Assembly: GCA_943368675.1 (NCBI GenBank)
Contig: CALRLN020000050.1
Location: forward strand, 1 to 17,134
DNA from: Emticicia sp943368675
GTDB lineage: Bacteria > Bacteroidota > Bacteroidia > Cytophagales > Spirosomataceae
Reading direction: 5' to 3'
Length of the DNA: 17,134 nucleotides
Both the position numbers and the translations under genes were made by a program. Under the pieces are notes generated by a model that worked only from the letters and a program-made list of their open reading frames with translations, searched no databases and was not told the DNA's origin. Below, piece after piece: positions 6,467 to 12,744 of the stretch. The first letter of the stretch is position 1. Every line of letters begins with the position of its first letter.

Positions 6467-8095
6467 TCATTGCCTTATCAACCCTAAAGCCATTGCCAGT
6501 TCAACATCCCTGTTTTGAAGAATATCATCAATTCTTGCATAAACAGGATAATCCGGTATGATACCCCTATCAGAATGTTCTGCTTTTTTCACAGCATTCA
6601 GGTATTTATAGAGCGGAATATTTACGACAATCCCACTGTTAGGCAGTATCGCTTCTGTTCTTCCACCTGATGTATTGCCGTAATAACCTCCGCCTGTTTC
6701 TTCTCCCACAAAAACCGCCCGCTTATTACTTCTTGCAGTAGCGCAGAAATCGGCAGTGGTAGAGAAACTGAGTCCATTCGTTAGCATATAAACCTTTCCT
6801 TTAAAACTATTGGTTTTTGGTTTTTGCAAACCGAGCAAGGGATTTTCTTCTAATTTCACGACATGCGTATTAGAGGCCTTTGAGGCAAAATACCCGAATG
6901 GCTTCTGACTGAGATAACTATACAGCAAAGCGCCGTAATCATCATTTCCACCACCATTATCACGTACATCTATAATCAGATTGCTTATTTTTGCGGCATT
7001 CACAGCCGTAAAAGCACTGTCAAGAAAACTTCCAAAATCAACTTTTGCCCGACTGATTCTGCCCTCATCAAATGTCCTGACCGTCAGCAAGGCAGTGGTC
7101 TTGTCTATCAATTCAAGTTGCAAGGGCCTTGTATTGTTCTGTTTCTTCTTATACTCGCATACAAAATCTCTGGTGGATTTAGCCGCTAGCTTCACTGTTT
7201 CTACACTCCCGGTTTTGGTTTTGTATTGCACTTGAAAAGTATCCTTATCACCGAAAATCCAGTGGTATAGAATCGGGAAAGCTCCATCATTCAGTTGTTG
7301 TCGCTTCTTGCTTGTAATTGCACCATCAGAAGGAAGATAGTGGTATATTTCGCGGGCAATTTCACCAACAGGCTTCTTATCAATAGCCACAATTTCAGTT
7401 CCGGCTGGCATTGTCTCTACACCTCCGCAAAGTACATAGGCTTTGTCATTAACAAAGTAAGGATACAGCGGAAAAACCTTTTCATTTTCGTCATAATGAG
7501 CCATCAGCAACCGGGGCACATTACTACCCGTATGTCCATCCTGAATGGCACTTATCATTTGTAAAATCGGCTTGCCAAACTGGAGCGATGTCATCGGCTG
7601 ATTCAATGTTTTATAACAACTATCCATCAACCGGTCTATTTCCTGCTTGCTTTTATAGGTATAAAGCCCGGCATGGTTTTTCTCCAATGCCTCTCTGAAA
7701 ACCCTGAAATCAGCCTGAAGCAAATCAGATGCTATCAGTTTAGTTGAAACCCCGGTAGCGGTAACCTGATTAACAACTTTTATAGTGGAGATTCTGGTAT
7801 AGCAGGTATCCTTATCATTCAGTACAATCAGAAAATCATAGGTTTTGCCGGGCCTTACATTAAACGAAACAGAATCTATGTCAGTATAAAAAGTAATGCG
7901 CTTGTCTATAAGCGGTTCCAGAGCCTGATAGACATCAGGTTTTGCTTCAGGCGACAGATTCCAGATGTCTTTCTGAAATACCTTTCCGTCAAGAATACTT
8001 ACATTCTTCGATTTTGCCTTAACAACAGGCAACGATTGGGCATAATCACACTGAATAAACAGCAGATTAATTACCATAACCAATAGGTATTTCAT
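6467..8095 (-). CDS. Secreted S41-family peptidase
   Basis: A 542-residue protein with an N-terminal signal peptide (about 1-19, ending DYAQ). The N-terminal region (about 25-120) is unassigned. Residues 125-200 resemble the helical region before the S41 core (FREALEKNHAGLYTY, ISAIQDGHTG), and a PDZ-like part may lie around 208-305. The peptidase core spans about 330-520: NLIIDVRDNGGGNDD (372-386), the nucleophile region TNGLSFSTTADF with Ser445 as the likely catalytic serine, VGEETGGG (463-470), and the closing RGIIPDYPV. It should cleave peptides or proteins in the periplasm or at the surface. Its ATG lies two bases after the preceding gene's stop codon, so the two are translationally close and co-transcribed. 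A terminator follows. The substrate is not deducible. Confidence 0.9.
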   Translation of the reverse strand: MKYLLVMVINLLFIQCDYAQSLPVVKAKSKNVSILDGKVFQKDIWNLSPEAKPDVYQALEPLIDKRITFYTDIDSVSFNVRPGKTYDFLIVLNDKDTCYTRISTIKVVNQVTATGVSTKLIASDLLQADFRVFREALEKNHAGLYTYKSKQEIDRLMDSCYKTLNQPMTSLQFGKPILQMISAIQDGHTGSNVPRLLMAHYDENEKVFPLYPYFVNDKAYVLCGGVETMPAGTEIVAIDKKPVGEIAREIYHYLPSDGAITSKKRQQLNDGAFPILYHWIFGDKDTFQVQYKTKTGSVETVKLAAKSTRDFVCEYKKKQNNTRPLQLELIDKTTALLTVRTFDEGRISRAKVDFGSFLDSAFTAVNAAKISNLIIDVRDNGGGNDDYGALLYSYLSQKPFGYFASKASNTHVVKLEENPLLGLQKPKTNSFKGKVYMLTNGLSFSTTADFCATARSNKRAVFVGEETGGGYYGNTSGGRTEAILPNSGIVVNIPLYKYLNAVKKAEHSDRGIIPDYPVYARIDDILQNRDVELAMALGLIRQ

Positions 8096-8097
8096 AC

Positions 8098-8526
8098 TTA
8101 GTCAGTGTTTTTATCTGATTGTTTAAGAAAGAAGAAATACCCCAGAAAGCTTATTGAAATACTGAAAGCCATAATAGCCAGCGAATGAATACCTAACGGC
8201 TGAGTATAATGTATAGCAGTGAGCGCAATGCCCAAACCTGCCAGAATGGCAAACCATTTTATGTTCACATTCAGGTCACTTTTCGGATTGTTCTTTAAAA
8301 CAGAAGCGACAACGCTATCCGGCACCCCCTTATCAACAATTTTATTTTTGAGTTTGTTGTCCATTAGCCGGTTCATAACGGCAAGAATAAACCACATAAA
8401 TAAACCTACTGTAAATATCATAGCCACGACTCTGAAAACCTCAGGTGCATGCAATCCGTTTCCGTCTTGTGCCTGTGCCAGGTACGGACTAACAGACGCT
8501 AATAAAATGATAACCGGCTTTTTCAT
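8098..8526 (-). CDS. Small membrane protein of the sigma-factor operon
   Basis: The 142-residue product has a possible signal peptide (residues 1-20, cut after AQA) and three hydrophobic helices at about 30-52, 88-107 and 113-133. Between the first two is a polar segment, NRLMDNKLKNKIVDKGVPDS, that probably faces the cytoplasm. It resembles the small DUF6249-type membrane proteins encoded beside ECF sigma factors in Bacteroidota, but that family name is uncertain. It sits third in the operon, 63 bases after the anti-sigma gene and two bases before the protease gene, so its job is probably linked to one of them. No catalytic residues are evident. Confidence 0.72.
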   Translation of the reverse strand: MKKPVIILLASVSPYLAQAQDGNGLHAPEVFRVVAMIFTVGLFMWFILAVMNRLMDNKLKNKIVDKGVPDSVVASVLKNNPKSDLNVNIKWFAILAGLGIALTAIHYTQPLGIHSLAIMAFSISISFLGYFFFLKQSDKNTD

Positions 8527-8589
8527 AATTTTATAATAATGTTTATGTTTATATCAGATTAGATAGTTAACTAAAATAAATGTTGCAAA

Positions 8590-9033
8590 TTAATAAAGGC
8601 GTAGTGTTCTCATTTGTGCCTTATACTTCTGATACATATCGACGCCCAGAAAAACCATCAGCCCCAGAGCTGTGATAATTACCAGACCAATCAATATGGG
8701 CTGTACAAGCGCAAACAGACTTACCAGACTATTACCAAATATAAAGCCTACCATCCCGGCCATCATCACTATGATAGCAACAAGAATATAAGAAAAAGAT
8801 TTGTCGTAAACGGGCTTTGGCTGTGGCAATTGCTCCATCACCAGGTCTGCAACATCAAAGTCAAATACGGCTTTTTCCTGTGTTTCAATCCCCTCTATTA
8901 ATACCTGATAGTATATAACCTGCTGTTGGCAATGCTCACACTGCTGTATATGCGCTGCTATTGCCCCGGAACAGCTTTGCGCATCTAATGCGTATTGCTG
9001 AATCTGTTCTTCGGTCAGATGTATGTTTTTCAT
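8590..9033 (-). CDS. Zinc-finger anti-sigma factor, membrane-anchored
   Basis: The 147-residue product begins with a short helical domain carrying H-x3-C-x2-C (His28, Cys32, Cys35 in HIQQCEHCQQQ), the zinc-binding anti-sigma signature. Two membrane helices follow at about 80-102 and 112-132, with a basic C-terminus (YQKYKAQMRTLRLY). It should hold the cognate ECF sigma factor, encoded 26 bases upstream, at the inner membrane and release it on signal. The very short hairpin between the two helices leaves almost no periplasmic sensor domain, so the signal probably comes through another membrane protein, perhaps the three-helix protein encoded next. Confidence 0.88.
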   Translation of the reverse strand: MKNIHLTEEQIQQYALDAQSCSGAIAAHIQQCEHCQQQVIYYQVLIEGIETQEKAVFDFDVADLVMEQLPQPKPVYDKSFSYILVAIIVMMAGMVGFIFGNSLVSLFALVQPILIGLVIITALGLMVFLGVDMYQKYKAQMRTLRLY

Positions 9034-9059
9034 AATGCCTCCTTTTTATAAGTGAGCAA

Positions 9060-9635
9060 TCAATTGTCTTTTAATAATTTTCTCGCCCTCGACAAATAGC
9101 TTTTTACTGTGCCTTCAGGCAACTGCGTTATTTCTGTGATTTCGGCATAGCTCAGCTCTTCATTGTGATAAAGTGTAATAAGTGTTTTATAAATGGGTGA
9201 AAGCTTGTCTATTTCTATTTTTAAAATTGTAGCAAGTTCTTTTCTGAAAAGACTCTTTTCAGTTTCACTCATAAAAGGGTCAATGGGTTTTTGCAGGTTT
9301 TCCAGAGCCTCATTTTCTTCGTCAGCAACTACGTTTTCAAGCAACACCAGTTTCTTTTTTTCAAGATACGCCAGGCAGGTATTGTAGGCAATCTGTCCTA
9401 TCCAGGTTGAGAGCTTAGCCTGAAACTGAAAACTACCAAGTTTATGAAAGGCCTTCAGATAAATATCCTGCGCAATATCTTTTCTGTCAGATGGGTTACG
9501 AATCATCTTATACACTATCTGCCCTACCAGCCCTTCGGTATTTTTCATAATAATCCTGAAAGCATTAGTGTCTCCATCTAATACCCTATTGACCAGAGTC
9601 TGGTCTGACCCATTATTTTTGCTGGTAATGTTCAC
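9060..9635 (-). CDS. ECF-type RNA polymerase sigma-70 factor
   Basis: A 191-residue sigma factor. Sigma region 2 spans about residues 15-95 and includes DIAQDIYLKAFHKL and the -10 recognition part STWIGQIAYNTCLAY. A linker of about 45 residues, rich in Glu and Asp, leads to region 4 (about 138-189), with LSYAEITEITQLPEGTVKSY as its helix-turn-helix. The domain order and size fit an ECF sigma factor. It is the first gene of a four-gene operon (sigma, anti-sigma, membrane protein, protease). A near-consensus promoter lies upstream. The target genes are unknown; autoregulation is common in the family but is not visible here. Confidence 0.95.
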   Translation of the reverse strand: MNITSKNNGSDQTLVNRVLDGDTNAFRIIMKNTEGLVGQIVYKMIRNPSDRKDIAQDIYLKAFHKLGSFQFQAKLSTWIGQIAYNTCLAYLEKKKLVLLENVVADEENEALENLQKPIDPFMSETEKSLFRKELATILKIEIDKLSPIYKTLITLYHNEELSYAEITEITQLPEGTVKSYLSRARKLLKDN

Positions 9636-9678
9636 TAAAGCATGAGACAGTCGACACTAAAAAATGTTGCACTAAATT

Positions 9679-9709
9679 TAAAAATACTTCGATTTTAGGT
9701 AATAACAAA
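9679..9709 (-). promoter_or_regulatory. Near-consensus promoter of the sigma-factor operon
   Basis: On the minus strand TTTG (9709-9706) lies 19 bases before TATTTTTA (9686-9679), which differs from TAnnTTTG only in the last base. The start would be near 9673, about 38 bases before the sigma factor ATG. The spacing is identical to that of the kinase promoter at 3685-3715. Confidence 0.5.
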
Positions 9710-9734
9710 GTCAGATTCACCCAACCTGAACTTT

Positions 9735-9770
9735 CAACTGACTGAAAAAAAATATTTTTTCAGTCAGTTG
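9735..9770. repeat. Perfect 16-bp inverted repeat between two ECF sigma systems
   Basis: CAACTGACTGAAAAAA (9735-9750) and its exact complement TTTTTTCAGTCAGTTG (9755-9770) are separated by AATA. The stem would end in A-T pairs at the loop. It lies between divergent sigma factor genes, 99 bases from one start codon and 60 from the other. As RNA on the plus strand it is followed by TGATTTTT, so it could act as a terminator; as DNA it could be an operator for a dimeric regulator. Confidence 0.8.
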
Positions 9771-9830
9771 TGATTTTTCCGTACCTTCTCTACACTAATA
9801 GGTTAAGAAAATAAAATCGCCCGATTATCC

Positions 9831-10319
9831 GTGGACAAAAAAGAAACATTCATTAAAGCCATCAAAGAAAATGAAAGACTGATTGTCAGAATTGCCTCGG
9901 TGTATACCAATAATGCTGACGACAAGGCCGATCTGGTGCAGGAAATCATTTATCAAGTCTGGAAATCCTTCGATTCATTTAATGAGAAATCGGGTTTAAG
10001 TACATGGCTGTACAGGGTGGCGCTGAATGTGGCTATTTATCAGTTGAAGGTCGCAAAAAGAAGAATTTCAGCCATTCCGATTGATGAACAGATATTAAAT
10101 TATCAGGATGAAGACAACAGCGCAGCAGAACAGAAATGGGAATTATTCAGGCAACGGATAGAAAGCCTTAACCTGCTCGACAAAGGTATTGTAATGCTTT
10201 ATCTGGATAGCAAAAGCCATGAAGAAATTGCCGAAATAGTCGGGATAAGTATCAGTAATGTAGGCACCCGAATGCAGCGAATAAAAGAAAAACTACGGAA
10301 ACAACATTTAAACAGGTAA
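9831..10319 (+). CDS. Second ECF-type RNA polymerase sigma factor
   Basis: A compact 162-residue sigma factor beginning at GTG; an in-frame stop (9804-9806) lies just upstream and no other start is available nearby. Region 2 spans about residues 6-80 (DDKADLVQEIIYQVWKSF, then GLSTWLYRVALNVAIYQL). Region 4 spans about 108-160 with the helix-turn-helix SHEEIAEIVGISISNVGTRM. It is clearly diverged from the sigma factor transcribed in the opposite direction, so it is not a recent duplicate. The gene downstream starts four bases after its stop codon and encodes a membrane protein of the type usually found with such sigma factors in Bacteroidota. The GTG start and tight coupling suggest controlled, low expression (inference). 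Confidence 0.93.
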   Translation: MDKKETFIKAIKENERLIVRIASVYTNNADDKADLVQEIIYQVWKSFDSFNEKSGLSTWLYRVALNVAIYQLKVAKRRISAIPIDEQILNYQDEDNSAAEQKWELFRQRIESLNLLDKGIVMLYLDSKSHEEIAEIVGISISNVGTRMQRIKEKLRKQHLNR

Positions 10320-10323
10320 GATT

Positions 10324-10920
10324 ATGGAACTGGACGAACTAAAAAATATCTGGGACGAAGCCGGTAATCTCACAGAAATGAAAACGCTTTTAAATCATAA
10401 AACCATTGAAAAAATGATACAGCAAGGATTCAGATCAAGATTAAACAAAGTGATTTTCCATGAGGCCCTCGGTACCTTCTTTGCCTTTGTCGCAGTCATT
10501 TATATGATTGTAAATTTCAATAAACTCACTACCCCGTTTTTTCAGGCAATGGGCATTCTTACCATTCTTATATTGGTAGTACTACCTATTATCAGTCTTG
10601 TATTGCTATGGCAAATTAATTCGGTGGGAGATCTGACCCGCTCCTACGCCGAGACCCTGAAAACCTTTGCCACTCAAAAACTAAGGTTTATCCGGTTTCA
10701 GCAGGCAAGTTTATTAGCAGCCTATATTCTATTGGTGTTTGTCATTCTTCTTATGCCCAAATTTACGGGCGGCCATAGTCTGAATGACAATAAGTTTTTC
10801 TGGGCAGGAACCATAGCTGTCGGATACATCTTTCTCTCGTTTTTTTCAAGATGGGTGATAAAATTCTATAGTAAATCCCTGAGCCAGGCAGAAGAGTTGT
10901 TGAAGGAATTGGAGGGGTAA
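10324..10920 (+). CDS. Four-helix membrane protein coupled to the ECF sigma factor
   Basis: A 198-residue protein with a soluble N-terminal part (MELDELKNIWDEAGNLTEMK, about residues 1-45), then four membrane helices at about 47-64, 74-96, 128-144 and 157-175 and a short acidic tail. The start, MELDELKNIW, is typical of proteins encoded immediately after ECF sigma factors in Bacteroidota. It lacks the HxxxCxxC zinc motif, so it is not a zinc-finger anti-sigma factor like the one in the neighbouring operon, but it may still act as the sigma factor's membrane partner. The four-base gap after the sigma gene implies co-translation. Confidence 0.75.
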   Translation: MELDELKNIWDEAGNLTEMKTLLNHKTIEKMIQQGFRSRLNKVIFHEALGTFFAFVAVIYMIVNFNKLTTPFFQAMGILTILILVVLPIISLVLLWQINSVGDLTRSYAETLKTFATQKLRFIRFQQASLLAAYILLVFVILLMPKFTGGHSLNDNKFFWAGTIAVGYIFLSFFSRWVIKFYSKSLSQAEELLKELEG

Positions 10921-10958
10921 ATAAATTATCTTTTTTTCTTATGATGATTGATACTCAA

Positions 10959-10977
10959 GACAGGGCCATGCGCTGTC
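10959..10977. terminator. Weak hairpin between convergent genes, possible terminator
   Basis: GACAG (10959-10963) pairs with CTGTC (10973-10977), with two further G-C pairs inside. On the plus strand it is followed by TCCGATTTT. It lies in the gap between two convergent genes, where a bidirectional terminator would be expected, but the T-run is short. Confidence 0.3.
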
Positions 10978-11001
10978 TCCGATTTTACCCATCCGGGATA
11001 C

Positions 11002-11421
11002 CTACTCTGATTCATCAACAATACTTGTCAGATACCACTGATTATCGATTTTTGAAAACAGGTGATGCACCACCTCTCCGGTATCATCATTGATAAAGAC
11101 CACATCTTTAGCATCGGCTGCTTTATCAACTGTTTTCAGGGTATTTTTAGCATGTTCCCGTTTCAGCTTCAGTAAATTGGTATGTCGCCAATCGTTTTGC
11201 TGAATCGTCTTTTCATTGCGTTTTTCATCATCAACCACTATTACTTTGAGCGGAAATTTAATTCTGCTCACCTGAAACTTAGGGTCTTTGGAGAAATCCT
11301 TAAAAAACTTCTCAAAATTCTCTTCATTATCGTCAATTCCTTCAACAAAACCTGTTTTCGAACTATAGATAGATACTGTAAAAAAAGAACTTATTAATAC
11401 TAAAAGAGTAATAAATTTCAT
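11002..11421 (-). CDS. Exported DUF4348-like protein
   Basis: From the ATG at 11421 the product has 139 residues, starting MKFITLLVLISSFFTVSIYS, a signal peptide. An upstream ATG at 11454 would add 11 polar residues before that peptide, so the internal start was chosen. The mature part reads FEKFFKDFSKDPKFQVSRIKFPLKVI, then WRHTNLLKLKREHA and DNQWYLTSIVDE. This pattern of an F-rich helix, a QxSRIxFPL strand and a final W-strand fits DUF4348, NTF2-like secreted proteins of Bacteroidota (recognised from memory). Function unknown. It is convergent with the membrane-protein gene on the plus strand and is separated from the RDD gene upstream by 179 bases. Confidence 0.68.
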   Translation of the reverse strand: MKFITLLVLISSFFTVSIYSSKTGFVEGIDDNEENFEKFFKDFSKDPKFQVSRIKFPLKVIVVDDEKRNEKTIQQNDWRHTNLLKLKREHAKNTLKTVDKAADAKDVVFINDDTGEVVHHLFSKIDNQWYLTSIVDESE

Positions 11422-11600
11422 ACGTTCAATTTTTGGGCTGCCTGATTGATACAATTATAACGAATTATCGTATAAACTGATTTGATTTCAAATAAATTTT
11501 CTTTCGTTATTCAAATATTACAATTCATAATCAAATGATCAGATTTCTGACAGATTTGTTTCCAAACCCTCTAGGTTACATTTTAAAATATTCTTTTGTC

Positions 11601-12302
11601 CTACTTCTCTGCATACCTATAATCTTTAACCACCCATTCTCCGCCATCTTTTTTCTCTAAAAATATAATCAGGTCGGCATTCTCCTTTTTGCCGAATACC
11701 TTTGTTTCTATCCGTACTATGGTCTTTCCATCTTTTTTACTCAAATTATACCTGGGTATTTTACCCATTCTGACAACCTCTCCTGTTTTTTTCTGTATGG
11801 CCTTGCTTCCGAAAACAAAAGCTTCCATTAAAATATATTCCTGCTTCTGCCGGACATAAAAGCCTATAAGATTTACCCCCGACACATATAAAATAAATAA
11901 TGAAACGAATAAAATTCCCATCAGCTCAGTATTTCGTTTCATGGTTGTCGGTTCAGTGGCCTCAACTTCTGTTTTAAACAATACATCGCCAATACGTTTA
12001 TCCAACAGAAAAAAAACAAAAACTTCAACTGGCAACAGAATCAAGCTGATATTCCTCAAAATCAGATTAAGAGGCCTACCTGATTTATTATTTATCTTCA
12101 ACCCTATAAAATATTTCCCCGGGCTTTGCCCCTTTCTTATGTCTTTCATAATCAACAGAATAAGCATAAGAGCTATTGCCGGATAAATCATCGGTTCAAA
12201 CTCCTGCTTCCATACAAATACACCCAGATCCATAAGCAGTGCTGCCGGTACGCTGCTTATCAATAAATCTATCAGAAAGGCATATATACGTTTTTGTGGC
12301 AT
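11601..12302 (-). CDS. RDD-family membrane protein with a C-terminal Coa1-like domain
   Basis: The 233-residue product has two parts. Residues 5-110 form an RDD domain: RIYAFLIDLLI, then a helix, KGQSPGKYFIGLKI, GRPLNLILRNISL, with helices at about 8-30, 38-52 and 77-99. A further helix lies at about 128-148. The remainder (about 155-231) is soluble and resembles the Coa1/TIM21-like domain: EAFVFGSKAIQKKTGEVVRM, then KTIVRIETKVFGKKENADLI and a final WVVKDYRY strand. RDD proteins are thought to be membrane transporters or scaffolds; Coa1-like domains occur in cytochrome oxidase assembly. The fusion is unusual, and no oxidase genes are nearby. Bacteroidota -7 box upstream at 12328-12335. Confidence 0.75.
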   Translation of the reverse strand: MPQKRIYAFLIDLLISSVPAALLMDLGVFVWKQEFEPMIYPAIALMLILLIMKDIRKGQSPGKYFIGLKINNKSGRPLNLILRNISLILLPVEVFVFFLLDKRIGDVLFKTEVEATEPTTMKRNTELMGILFVSLFILYVSGVNLIGFYVRQKQEYILMEAFVFGSKAIQKKTGEVVRMGKIPRYNLSKKDGKTIVRIETKVFGKKENADLIIFLEKKDGGEWVVKDYRYAEK

Positions 12303-12327
12303 TGTTAGTTAAAACTTGCTTTATGCT

Positions 12328-12335
12328 CAAATATA
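12328..12335 (-). promoter_or_regulatory. -7 box upstream of the RDD gene
   Basis: TATATTTG on the minus strand is a perfect TAnnTTTG box, identical to the kinase -7 box. The expected -33 position (19-base gap) reads TTCC, a half match. The predicted start is near 12322, giving a 20-base leader. Confidence 0.45.
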
Positions 12336-12395
12336 GTCTAATTGCTTAGTTTCAGGAAGCATAAATTGCATTTATTCAAAGTCAATGCCAATAAA

Positions 12396-12422
12396 AAAGG
12401 CTCCGGAAAATCCGAAACCTTT
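12396..12422 (-). terminator. Rho-independent terminator after the propeller genes
   Basis: On the minus strand AAAGGTTTCGGA (12422-12411) pairs with TCCGGAGCCTTT (12407-12396), a 12-bp stem with two G-T pairs and a three-base loop, followed by TTT and further T. It lies 31 bases after the last stop codon of the remnant propeller and would end transcripts of the tandem propeller genes. Confidence 0.8.
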
Positions 12423-12452
12423 GTTTGTGTTCTCTATTTTAATTAATCCTTA

Positions 12453-12737
12453 TTAATCCCTTATTCTGAACAAGAACATATCCCTGCCTGACACCGGGTT
12501 TACAGTAAGATTTCCGAATTCCATTGTAACACTGGAATTAGCAATGACAAACATATTTCCGTCAGGTTGAACCACAATGGAAGCAGGGTAATCTTCTGAA
12601 GGCCCTGCACTTTGTGCCCATTCAACTATGCCATTATTCCTGAATTTCATAAAGAATATGTCAGCATTGCCAAATGCTTCCATTCTCTTATTACCAAAAA
12701 CGGTTCCGGAATTCAGGAACCTTTACCAGTGAAATTG
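12453..12737 (-). pseudogene. C-terminal remnant of a third SBBP-repeat propeller gene
   Basis: The frame from ATG 12683 encodes 76 residues (MEAFGNADIFFMKFRNNGIV, ending DMFLFRIRD) that align with the last one to two repeats of the upstream propeller genes. Codons before that ATG still match: FLNSGTVFGNKR continues the repeat pattern. Further back, FTGKGS fits in a different frame and an in-frame TAA interrupts, so a single-base shift has occurred near 12720. The homologous sequence begins only a few bases after the stop codon of the intact gene. It has no signal peptide and about 1.3 repeats, so it cannot fold as a propeller. It is best read as the decayed tail of a third tandem copy, most of which was deleted. 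Confidence 0.8.
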
Positions 12738-12744
12738 CATCTAT

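Noticed and set aside
6234..6470. Minus-strand open frame of 78 codons after the S41 protease gene
   Set aside because: It contains the strong terminator 6431-6461 within its first codons, overlaps the protease stop codon, and its product has no recognisable motif. No other gene is seen in 6200-6466.
11422..11454. Upstream ATG that would lengthen the DUF4348-like protein by 11 residues
   Set aside because: The added residues are polar and precede a normal signal peptide that begins at the internal ATG.
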